The notes below the pieces were generated by a model. That model was given only the letters and a program-made list of their open reading frames with translations, did not search any database and had not been told where the DNA came from. Positions 1 through 5,388 of a stretch of DNA of 6,635 bases are shown here, piece by piece. Within the stretch, counting starts at the first letter, position 1, and every line of letters begins with the position of its first letter. The translations under genes were made by a program, and so were the position numbers. Source of the DNA: an uncultured Thermoleophilia bacterium (GTDB taxonomy: Bacteria > Actinomycetota > Thermoleophilia > UBA2241); the NCBI GenBank assembly GCA_903921965.1, contig CAIXSE010000632.1, positions 1 to 6,635 of the forward strand, written 5' to 3'.

Positions 1-90
1 CTTGGTCTTGTCGTCGCTGGACGCAAGCTTCAGCATCTGGTTGATCACCTGCCTCTGTACGGCTGTATAGAGGCCGTCCGTCCGGCTCAT
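1..90 (-). CDS. N-terminal fragment of an unrecognised leftward protein
   Basis: The first 30 codons of a leftward gene run off the left edge. It starts with ATG at 90-88 and reads MSRTDGLYTAVQRQVINQML, then KLASSDDKTK. A good ribosome binding site (GGAGGAG on the minus strand, about 94-100) lies 5-6 bases upstream and supports this start. The segment looks helical and charged, with no signal peptide or membrane segment. The fragment is too short for me to assign a family. It diverges from the riboswitch-protease operon, so the bases between the two genes must carry promoters for both directions. Confidence 0.6.
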   Translation of the reverse strand, partial: MSRTDGLYTAVQRQVINQMLKLASSDDKTK

Positions 91-395
91 GCATCTCCTC
101 CCTTCCCTCTCGGGCGCGCCCGTGCTCGGCGGACGCGACATGACGGCCTCCTGGAGACCGGGGCGGGGGGACGAGACGGCATCGTGCCTGCTGCCTCGGG
201 ACACCGGCTCCCCCCGGTGGTCTTCGAGCAACCATGGAGCTCATCTTATCACCGCCGTCCAAGGTTACGAACGTTTTCGTGTCAGACGACACACTCTACT
301 CGGGGCCCCTGTCGCGTCGGCCGCTCTGGCAACACTTGGCTGGGATATTCGTCTACGGAACCCTCATGTTTCCTCCGTCCCGGGCCGATACTCTT
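91..395. other. divergent intergenic region, no gene seen
   Basis: About 300 bases separate the leftward start at 90 from the riboswitch. Short reading frames exist here, but they lack ribosome binding sites and run into the riboswitch aptamer, so I do not call them genes. Two small inverted repeats are visible: CACCGG/CCGGTG (202-207 with 214-219) and GTGTC/GACAC (279-283 with 288-292). A weak -10-like GATACT at 387-392 would put a transcription start near 398-400, exactly at the 5' edge of the aptamer, but no convincing -35 goes with it. Nothing else is recognisable. Confidence 0.5.
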
Positions 396-480
396 CTTCG
401 ACAAAGGCAAACCTGTCGTGAGGCAGGGACGCAAAGCCAGAGGTCTTGAATGCTCAAGATAGCTCGGTTGCCGGTTTCGA
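396..480 (+). promoter_or_regulatory. GEMM-I (c-di-GMP-I class) riboswitch aptamer
   Basis: The two hallmark GEMM-I segments are present in order: AAAGGCAAACC (403-413) and GGGACGCAAAGCC (426-438). The fold can be drawn. GGC (406-408) pairs with GCC (436-438). CCTGTC (412-417) pairs with GGCAGG (422-427), closing a GTGA loop (418-421), the GNRA tetraloop this family uses for docking. The second arm is TCTTGA (444-449) with TCAAGA (454-459), on a base GAG (440-442) with CTC (463-465). The conserved GGTTGCCGG follows at 466-474, and TCGA (398-401) can close P1 with TCGA (477-480). The family senses cyclic di-GMP; a subclass senses cyclic AMP-GMP, and I cannot assign ligand choice by eye. It lies in the leader of the protease gene in the same orientation, so that gene is the obvious target. 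Confidence 0.93.
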
Positions 481-500
481 CTCGCACCGCACTCGCGGAA

Positions 501-596
501 GTCTCCGTCTGCCTTCAGCCTCTGGCCGCCGTCCCCGCCCCTCGTCTGAGCTGAGTCCAACGGGCGCCGCCGGAGGCGCCCCGGAGGCAGAGGGGG
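501..596 (+). promoter_or_regulatory. leader between riboswitch and protease: possible expression platform
   Basis: This leader holds a 7-bp hairpin, GGGCGCC (562-568) with GGCGCCC (575-581), followed by the purine-rich ribosome binding site AGAGGGGG (589-596). Two upstream pyrimidine stretches are complementary to that site: TCTGCCT (508-514) matches AGGCAGA (585-591), and CCTCTG (519-524) matches CAGAGG (588-593). No run of T follows the hairpin, so control of translation by hiding the ribosome binding site looks more likely than a classic intrinsic terminator. That is inference from complementarity only. Confidence 0.4.
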
Positions 597-603
597 TACC
601 GAA

Positions 604-2271
604 GTGAAGATGAGACGTTCGAGTGCCAGGTTCCTCATACTGGCCGCAACCCTGCTGGCGTTCCTGGTGGTGCCGGCTGTCGCGCTGGCGGAGGACGAGC
701 CGGCGGGCAAGATCGATCCCAGTGTGGAGACCATCCTCGAAGCGACCGGCGGGGCGGTGGCGGTCCCCGTCATGGTCCAGGCTCCCGGCGCCCTGGACCA
801 GGTCAAGGCGAAGATCCCGCTCGGCGTCGACATCACCGACGTCCCGATCGTCGACAGCGTCGCGGCCTACTTGACCCCCCAGGAGATCGCGGCACTGAGC
901 AGCGAGTCGTTCGTCTCGTACATCGTCGCCGACAACATGGTGCACGGCCTCAGCTATCAGAGCACCATGGACATCACGAACTTGAGCATCGGCCTGGGTG
1001 ACGTTCCCGCCCCGGCCGATGGCGGGCCTGACGGCGCCGGCGTCACCGTGGCGATCCTGGACACGGGCATCGCCACCAGCACCGACCTCGGCAGCAGCCG
1101 CATCGTCGGCTGGAAAGACCTTGTGAACAGCCAGCCGCTTCCTTACGACGACGCAGGCCACGGCACCTTCGTCGCCGGCGTCATCGCGGGCGACGGGACG
1201 GCCTCCCTCCCCATCGAGAACGGCGGCTTCGCGACCACCCAGTTCCGCGGGGTCGCGCCCGCGGCGAACGTGGTCGGGATCAAGGTACTCGACGAGGTCG
1301 GCCAGGGGCGCGCGTCAGCGCTCATCGCGGGCATCGCCTGGGCGGTCGCCCACAAGAACGAGTACGGCATCCAGGTCATGAACATCTCGATCGGCGGCAA
1401 CCCGGTCTCCTCCGTCTCGCGCGACCCTGTGGCGCAGGCCGTCGAGGCCGCGTGGCGCAGCGGGATCACCGTGGTGTGCGCCGCCGGCAACGAAGGCGAG
1501 TTCGGGCCCGGCAGCATCCTCTCCCCCGGCAACGACCCGTTCGTCATCACCGTCGGCGCCGACGACACGAAGCAGACGGCCGCGACCGCCGACGACAGCG
1601 TCGCCCCGTACAGCTCCGTCGGTCCGACGCTCTTCGACGAGATCATGAAGCCCGACGTGGTCGCCCCCGGTCAGCGTGTCGTCTCCTCCAGGGCGCTCGG
1701 CTCCTTCATCGACCTCAACTTCCCGCTCAACATCATCGCGCTCGAGGACTACACGCTGGCGCCGCCGCCCGGTACCGAGTCCGCGTATCTGATGCTCTCG
1801 GGCACCAGCGCCTCCGCTCCGGTCGTGGCGGGTGCCGCGGCCCTCATGCTGGGCGAGGACGCGAGCCTGACCCCTGACGACGTCAAGGTGCGGCTCACGG
1901 GGACGGCCGATCCGCTCGCCGGCACGGATGCGTACCATCAGGGCGCCGGCCTCATCGACGTCGACGAGGCGCTGGCCAGCACCGCGCACGCGACCGGCTG
2001 GGCACTCTCACCGGCCGACAGCGGTGCGAAGAAGAAGGTCTTCACCGAGGGTGACTACAACAAGTGGGAGAAGCGGTCCTGGGACAAGTGGGGATGGACC
2101 AAGTTCAAGTGGACCAAGTTCAAGTGGACCAAGTTCAAGTGGACCAAGTTCAAGTGGACGGACGTGGTCTGGACCAAGTTCAAGTGGACCGAGATCGACT
2201 GGACCAAGTTCAAGTGGACCGAATACGATTGGGCGAAGTTCAAGTGGACGACACTGCTCCAGGGAGAGTGA
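604..2271 (+). CDS. exported subtilisin-like (S8) serine protease with WTKFK-repeat tail
   Basis: This is a 555-residue secreted endopeptidase. Residues 1-29 are a signal peptide (KMRR, a hydrophobic core, then ALA cleavage at 27-29). Residues ~50-112 resemble the inhibitor/propeptide domain of subtilases. The catalytic domain (~140-460) shows the full triad: Asp153 in AILDTG, His186 in GHGT and Ser402 in GTSASAP, with oxyanion Asn296 in AAGNEG, so it should be active. From residue 488 to 548 a tryptophan recurs every five residues in a WTKFK-type tail. GTG at 604 is chosen as start because AGGGGG (591-596) sits 7 bases upstream; ATG at 610 is an alternative with poorer spacing. The gene lies behind the GEMM-I riboswitch and its TGA overlaps the start of the next gene. 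Substrate is unknown. The tail lacks an LPXTG motif or transmembrane helix, so any surface attachment would be non-covalent. Confidence 0.93.
   Translation: MKMRRSSARFLILAATLLAFLVVPAVALAEDEPAGKIDPSVETILEATGGAVAVPVMVQAPGALDQVKAKIPLGVDITDVPIVDSVAAYLTPQEIAALSSESFVSYIVADNMVHGLSYQSTMDITNLSIGLGDVPAPADGGPDGAGVTVAILDTGIATSTDLGSSRIVGWKDLVNSQPLPYDDAGHGTFVAGVIAGDGTASLPIENGGFATTQFRGVAPAANVVGIKVLDEVGQGRASALIAGIAWAVAHKNEYGIQVMNISIGGNPVSSVSRDPVAQAVEAAWRSGITVVCAAGNEGEFGPGSILSPGNDPFVITVGADDTKQTAATADDSVAPYSSVGPTLFDEIMKPDVVAPGQRVVSSRALGSFIDLNFPLNIIALEDYTLAPPPGTESAYLMLSGTSASAPVVAGAAALMLGEDASLTPDDVKVRLTGTADPLAGTDAYHQGAGLIDVDEALASTAHATGWALSPADSGAKKKVFTEGDYNKWEKRSWDKWGWTKFKWTKFKWTKFKWTKFKWTDVVWTKFKWTEIDWTKFKWTEYDWAKFKWTTLLQGE
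2065..2259 (+). repeat. 15-bp tandem repeat encoding W-x4 pentapeptides
   Basis: Tryptophan codons fall exactly every 15 bases from 2065 to 2247, giving 13 in register. The unit TGGACCAAGTTCAAG (WTKFK) occurs in four identical copies in a row at 2095-2154. After that, WTKFK-type units alternate with acidic or neutral ones: TDVV, then TKFK, TEID, TKFK, TEYD, AKFK. Identity at the DNA level suggests recent expansion by slippage or unequal crossover, while the alternating part shows older, diverged units. Because the unit is a multiple of three and has no stop in several frames, the repeat also makes spurious open frames on both strands. Confidence 0.95.
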
Positions 2272-3797
2272 CAGCGGCTGACACCCCTGAAGACCGCAAC
2301 GAGACGGCCGAGCGGCAACGCTCGGCCGTCTCGTTGTACGTGGCGGGGTTCGGACTGGCGGCGGCGGGAGCCTTCGCTTGGGTGACCACGTCCCAGCCCA
2401 CCCCCGTCACCTGGGCGCTTCTGGCCTTCGCCATCCTGGCCGCCGTGGCCGACATCAAGGAGGTCCGTCTCCCGGGCGTCGGCGTCGTCGGCATGTCCTT
2501 CGTGCCGGTGCTGGCAGCGCTGCTCGTCCTGGGCATCTGGCCCGCCATGATCGTCGCCATGGTCTCGGGAGCGACCTCGGCCGGGTTCACCCGAGACCCG
2601 CAGAAGATCGTCTTCAACGTGGCCAACTACGTCCTCTCCACGTTCGCGGCAGGCATGATCTACCTCGCGCTGGTACCGGGCGAAGCCTCGTTCGTCGACA
2701 AGATCGTGCCCGCGTTCCTGGCCACGGCGGTCGACTTCTTCGCGAACACGTTCGCGCTCGCCGGCGTGATCGCCCTCAGCACCGGCGGCGGACCGGTGAC
2801 CGTGTGGCGCCACAACTACCAGTGGGCGCTTCCCGGCTATCTGACGGGAGCCACCTTCGCCCTGCTCGCTGCCTACCTCTACGGCCTGCTGGGCATCGCC
2901 GGGCTCGTGCTCGCGATCCCGCCGATCGTCTTCATCTACTACTCGTACGAGATCTACGTGAGTCGTGCGCGCGACCGTCTCACATTCGACGCCGAACGCG
3001 ACTCGTTCCACGCCGAGCTGGCCAAGTCGGTGCAGCTGCACGACGAGCTGCGTTCGGCGCAGCTCAAGGTGGCGGCCGAGATCGAGCGCGCGAAGCGCAT
3101 CCAGACCGACCTGCTCCCCGCCAAGGTCCCGAGCGTGGAGCACCTCGACCTCACGCAGCGCATCGCGTTCCTCGGTGAGATGGGCGGCGACTACTACGAC
3201 TACATCCCGTTCGGCGACGGCCGCCTGGGCATCGTCTGCGGCGACGTGATGGGCAAGGGGCTGGCGGCGGCGCTCATCATGGCGATGGCGCGCTCGTTGC
3301 TGCACACGGCCATCGGTCCCGGCAAGTCGCCCGGAGACGTCCTCGCCGAGGTCAACGACGGACTCGCCCGCGACCTCGAGGGCCAGCGTCTGCCCTACTT
3401 CCTCACGCTCGTGCTCTGCGCCTACGACCCCGCGAAGGGGACGATGACCATCGCCGGCGGAGGGCACAACCCCGTGCTCATCACCACCGAGGACGGCCTC
3501 GTCGAGGTCCCGTCGCGCGGCGCCGCCCTGGGCGTGCGCACGGGCCTGCAGTTCCCCGAGGACGAAGTGTACCTGCGCGACGGCGCCACCGTGGCGCTCT
3601 ACACCGACGGCATCACCGAGGCACGCTCGCCCGACGGGGAGCTGTTCGGCATGGAGCGCCTGGAGACCGCGCTCGAGGCCGCGCGCCGGGAGGCGGTGCA
3701 GCAGACGCTCGACGCCGTGTGGAACGAGGTCGGCACGTTCCGGGCCACCGCCGATCCCAGCGACGACATCACGCTCCTGCTCGCGCGGTTCGCCTGA
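2268..3797 (+). CDS. membrane-anchored SpoIIE/RsbU-type PP2C phosphatase
   Basis: A 509-residue protein phosphatase that should dephosphorylate a serine on a STAS partner, probably the one encoded at 4647-4958. Residues ~21-228 form a membrane domain of about six hydrophobic segments, probably the sensory part. Residues ~230-285 are a charged, probably coiled-coil linker ending in IQTDLLP, the motif that commonly precedes this phosphatase domain. The C-terminal PP2C domain keeps its metal-binding acids: Asp308 in GGDYYD, Asp326 in GDVMGKG, Asp447 in YTDG and Asp499/500 in SDDITLL, plus GGHNP near 398-402. GTG at 2268 is chosen because it overlaps the protease stop (GTGA), with GGGAG just upstream, which suggests translational coupling. 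The spacing is tight; GTG at 2340 is another possible start. A large hairpin lies in codons ~10-23. Confidence 0.9.
   Translation: MTAADTPEDRNETAERQRSAVSLYVAGFGLAAAGAFAWVTTSQPTPVTWALLAFAILAAVADIKEVRLPGVGVVGMSFVPVLAALLVLGIWPAMIVAMVSGATSAGFTRDPQKIVFNVANYVLSTFAAGMIYLALVPGEASFVDKIVPAFLATAVDFFANTFALAGVIALSTGGGPVTVWRHNYQWALPGYLTGATFALLAAYLYGLLGIAGLVLAIPPIVFIYYSYEIYVSRARDRLTFDAERDSFHAELAKSVQLHDELRSAQLKVAAEIERAKRIQTDLLPAKVPSVEHLDLTQRIAFLGEMGGDYYDYIPFGDGRLGIVCGDVMGKGLAAALIMAMARSLLHTAIGPGKSPGDVLAEVNDGLARDLEGQRLPYFLTLVLCAYDPAKGTMTIAGGGHNPVLITTEDGLVEVPSRGAALGVRTGLQFPEDEVYLRDGATVALYTDGITEARSPDGELFGMERLETALEAARREAVQQTLDAVWNEVGTFRATADPSDDITLLLARFA
2296..2337 (+). terminator. 18-bp perfect hairpin at the protease/phosphatase junction
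   Basis: The bases at 2297-2314 are the exact reverse complement of 2319-2336, giving 18 uninterrupted pairs closed by a GCAA tetraloop (2315-2318), with one more G-U pair outside. It begins 25 bases after the protease stop, where an intrinsic terminator would be expected, but it also lies within the first codons of the phosphatase gene. No T-run follows (the next bases are TACGTGG), so termination, if any, would be partial or of the T-less type proposed for high-GC genomes. It may instead protect the upstream mRNA 3' end after processing. The structure is certain from sequence; its role is inferred. Confidence 0.6.
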
Positions 3798-3831
3798 GCT
3801 TGTCTGGACCGCGCCGACGCGAGAGTATCTA

Positions 3832-3856
3832 GGCGACCCTTCGACGAAAGGTCGCC
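3832..3856 (+). promoter_or_regulatory. hairpin covering the ribosome binding site of the ATPase gene
   Basis: GGCGACC (3832-3838) pairs with GGTCGCC (3850-3856). After one C-A mismatch the stem continues with TTC (3840-3842) and GAA (3846-3848), leaving a GAC loop. The 3' arm contains the likely Shine-Dalgarno sequence GAAAGG (3846-3851) and ends directly against the ATG at 3857. In the folded mRNA the ribosome binding site would be hidden. This suggests translational control or lower output of the ATPase relative to its neighbours. A DNA operator of dyad symmetry is an alternative reading. Confidence 0.5.
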
Positions 3857-4645
3857 ATGCCCGACAGGCGAGTCGACGCCCCAGCGAAGCTCCAGGTGTT
3901 CCGGTACCGGCCGTCGGACGGCCGCATCCACGCGGTCATCGGCGAACTGGACGAGGACCTGCGGCGCACCGACCTCGTCGCCTACGCGTCGGACGCGCTC
4001 GCCAGCGAGACGTTCGTGTGCCACGCCGTGGCCAACGACGACGAGTCGGTCGCCGACGAGCTGTGCTTCATCCCCCAGGGCGACCACTGCGAGATCCTCA
4101 GCATGCGCACCCGCGGCTGGAAGCGGCACCACGGCGACCACCGGCGCTCGCTGGTCGAGATCCTCAACACCATCGCCGCCGCCGTGGCCTGCGGCAAGCT
4201 CAGGATCCTCGACGACGACGAGACACGCACGGAGTCGGAGCTCGGCGACGTGCTCCAGGTGATCGAGATCGCCGGCAGCGGCACCCTGGGCAGCGCGCGC
4301 GACGCGGTCCAGCATGCTCTCGAGCTCTCCGGCCTCGACGAGGCGACGTGCCAGCGCACCACGCTGTGCGTTTCGGAGGCGCTCACGAACATCCTGCTGC
4401 ACGGCGGCGGACGCGGGGCCATGACCGTCCGCCGCCTGCCGGGCCGGCTGCGCATCGTCGTCGCCGACGAAGGACCCGGCCTCAACTTCCTGAACTGGAT
4501 AGAGCCGCCGGCCGTCGGAGGCCAGGCCTCCATGGGCTACGGCTTCAAGATCATCCTGGACAACCTCGACGCGGTGGCGCTGCACACAGGGCCCGAGGGC
4601 ACCACGCTGGTGCTGGACCGCGTCGTCGACCGAGGCAGGGACTAG
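3857..4645 (+). CDS. RsbW/RsbT-like GHKL ATPase (anti-sigma factor/serine kinase family) with extra N-terminal domain
   Basis: A 262-residue cytosolic protein. The C-terminal ~120 residues (about 140-256) are a GHKL-type ATPase of the anti-sigma kinase kind: the N box has Glu174 and Asn178 in VSEALTN, the G1 box is DEGPG (204-208), and a later glycine motif is MGYGF (226-230). In this family such proteins phosphorylate a STAS antagonist and bind a sigma factor or other target. Residues 1-~130 form a domain I do not recognise; typical RsbW proteins are only ~140-160 residues in total, so this one is clearly extended. The ATG at 3857 has GAAAGG 5 bases upstream. It lies 59 bases after the phosphatase and one base before the STAS gene, which fits a partner-switch operon. 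Whether it holds a sigma factor or acts as an RsbT-like activator cannot be told from the sequence. Confidence 0.87.
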   Translation: MPDRRVDAPAKLQVFRYRPSDGRIHAVIGELDEDLRRTDLVAYASDALASETFVCHAVANDDESVADELCFIPQGDHCEILSMRTRGWKRHHGDHRRSLVEILNTIAAAVACGKLRILDDDETRTESELGDVLQVIEIAGSGTLGSARDAVQHALELSGLDEATCQRTTLCVSEALTNILLHGGGRGAMTVRRLPGRLRIVVADEGPGLNFLNWIEPPAVGGQASMGYGFKIILDNLDAVALHTGPEGTTLVLDRVVDRGRD

Positions 4646-4646
4646 C

Positions 4647-4958
4647 ATGCTGAGCACATCCGTCGCCCAAGGCCCCGCGCCCACCGTCTTCCTCTCCGGA
4701 GAGATGGACCTGGACTGCGCCGACACGCTCCGCGAAGCCGTCGGAGAGGCGGCCCGCGGAGCCGAAGCGGTCGTGCTGGACTTCTCGGGCGTGTCGTTCA
4801 TCGACTCGTCCGGGACGGGGATCTTCGTCCGCCTCTGCCTCGACCTCAGGAGCCAGGGCGTCCCGCTCGTGGCACGCAACCTCACGCCGACGGTACGCGG
4901 CGTGTTCGACATGCTGCGCGTGCGCGACCTCGTGGGCGACGACGTCTTCTCCGACTGA
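4647..4958 (+). CDS. STAS-domain anti-sigma factor antagonist
   Basis: A 103-residue single-domain STAS protein, a usual length for SpoIIAA/RsbV-type antagonists. The phosphorylation loop is intact: FIDSSGTG at 51-58, where Ser55 corresponds by position to the phosphorylated second serine of the DSSG motif in SpoIIAA. The N-terminal strand and turn FLSGEMDLDCA (15-25) are also typical. In the family model the ATPase phosphorylates this serine and a SpoIIE-type phosphatase removes the phosphate; the bare form then captures the ATPase. Both partners are encoded directly upstream. The start is ATG at 4647, one base after the ATPase stop, with AGGG at 4637-4640, so the two genes are almost certainly co-translated. 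Confidence 0.92.
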   Translation: MLSTSVAQGPAPTVFLSGEMDLDCADTLREAVGEAARGAEAVVLDFSGVSFIDSSGTGIFVRLCLDLRSQGVPLVARNLTPTVRGVFDMLRVRDLVGDDVFSD

Positions 4959-4967
4959 GCCCGGAGC

Positions 4968-4982
4968 CCCGGCGGCGCCGGG
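4968..4982. terminator. short GC hairpin between convergent genes
   Basis: CCCGGC (4968-4973) pairs with GCCGGG (4977-4982) around a 3-base loop. It sits 9 bases past the STAS stop and just beyond the stop of the opposing small gene, so it could serve both directions. There is no T-run on either side, so strength is uncertain. Confidence 0.4.
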
Positions 4983-4987
4983 CGGGT

Positions 4988-5284
4988 TCAGTCGCTGTGC
5001 AGGGGGCCCACCCCGGCGAGCACCACGAGCGTCGCGAAGTCACCGTCGATGGACACGTTGGAGACGCACGCCTCGCCCTGGAAGCACTGCCCGTCCCGCG
5101 TGACGATGGAGAGACACATGGACGCGCCACGGTGCAGGTGATCGAGGTACTCCTCGACGTCCTGGGGTGATTCGACCCGGAGCGTCCAGCTGGCGCCGAT
5201 GTCGCTGCAGATGCGCGCCGCCAGGAAACCAAGCTCGTGATGGTCGTGGCGCAGTTTGAGAAGTCGCCCTTGCGGTACGTTCAC
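4988..5284 (-). CDS. small cysteine-containing protein, unknown function
   Basis: A leftward 98-residue soluble protein that I do not recognise. It begins MNVPQGRLLKLRHDHHELGF and contains four cysteines (26, 57, 67, 73), spaced too widely for a zinc knuckle. The C-terminal half looks beta-rich (MCLSIV, CFQGEACVSNVSI, FATLVVLAG). It has no signal peptide or membrane helix. The GTG at 5284-5282 is chosen because AGGGGG lies 4-5 bases upstream on the minus strand; longer frames starting at 5347 or 5395 have no ribosome binding site and would cross a palindrome and the putative promoter. It converges on the STAS gene and diverges from the HTH gene. A NVSIDG stretch (76-81) recalls the second half of a PilZ motif, but the first half is absent. 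Confidence 0.65.
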   Translation of the reverse strand: MNVPQGRLLKLRHDHHELGFLAARICSDIGASWTLRVESPQDVEEYLDHLHRGASMCLSIVTRDGQCFQGEACVSNVSIDGDFATLVVLAGVGPLHSD

Positions 5285-5320
5285 CTGGCCCCCTCTGGCC
5301 GGGACTCTCTCGCCCCCATG

Positions 5321-5345
5321 ATACCCGGCATCAGACGACGTAGAC
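5321..5345 (-). promoter_or_regulatory. candidate SigB/SigF-like promoter for the small leftward gene
   Basis: Read on the minus strand, GTCTAC (5345-5340) and GGGTAT (5326-5321) are separated by 13 bases. The -10 equals the general-stress sigma consensus GGGTAT and the -35 is close to GTTTAA. A transcript would start near 5314, about 30 bases before the GTG, with the ribosome binding site in between. The overlapping TATCAT (5323-5318) could equally be a housekeeping -10 but has no good -35. Confidence 0.35.
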
Positions 5346-5349
5346 ATCG

Positions 5350-5371
5350 CGAGGCCCGCCGGCGGGCCTCG
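5350..5371. repeat. 22-bp perfect palindrome between divergent genes
   Basis: CGAGGCCCGCC (5350-5360) is followed directly by its own reverse complement (5361-5371), with no spacer. It lies between the putative promoter of the leftward small gene and the start of the rightward HTH gene. A symmetric site here is a reasonable binding site for a dimeric regulator; it could also form a hairpin at the 5' end of the HTH transcript. Confidence 0.6.
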
Positions 5372-5388
5372 TGGACCAGGAGCGGACC

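Noticed and set aside
327..341. Sigma-54-like TGGCA...TTGGC element
   Set aside because: The spacing between the GG and GC elements is one base short, and sigma-54 is not expected in Actinomycetota.
89..462. Several short + strand open frames upstream of the protease
   Set aside because: They lack ribosome binding sites, and the frames extending past ~400 run into the riboswitch aptamer.
2064..2267. Extended phosphatase start at ATG 2064, giving an N-terminal DQVQV repeat protein
   Set aside because: It is the protease repeat read in another frame. The 15-bp unit has no stop in that frame, so openness is automatic; there is no ribosome binding site, and the GTG at 2268 overlaps the protease stop.
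2055..3467. 470-codon open frame on the minus strand
   Set aside because: Antisense shadow of the phosphatase gene and the repeat. The + strand frame shows all PP2C motifs, while the minus frame is a low-complexity charged sequence typical of GC-rich shadows.
3800..3831. Separate promoter before the ATPase gene (TTGTCT ... TATCTA)
   Set aside because: The spacer is 20 bases and the -10 match is poor; a transcript would start inside the hairpin that precedes the ATG.
3599..4912. 437-codon open frame on the minus strand
   Set aside because: Shadow spanning three recognisable + strand genes; no domain signs and no ribosome binding site.
5036..5065. PilZ (c-di-GMP-binding) motif NVSIDG in the small leftward protein
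   Set aside because: Only the NxSxxG half is present; no RxxxR precedes it at the right distance, and the position at the extreme C-terminus is wrong for PilZ.
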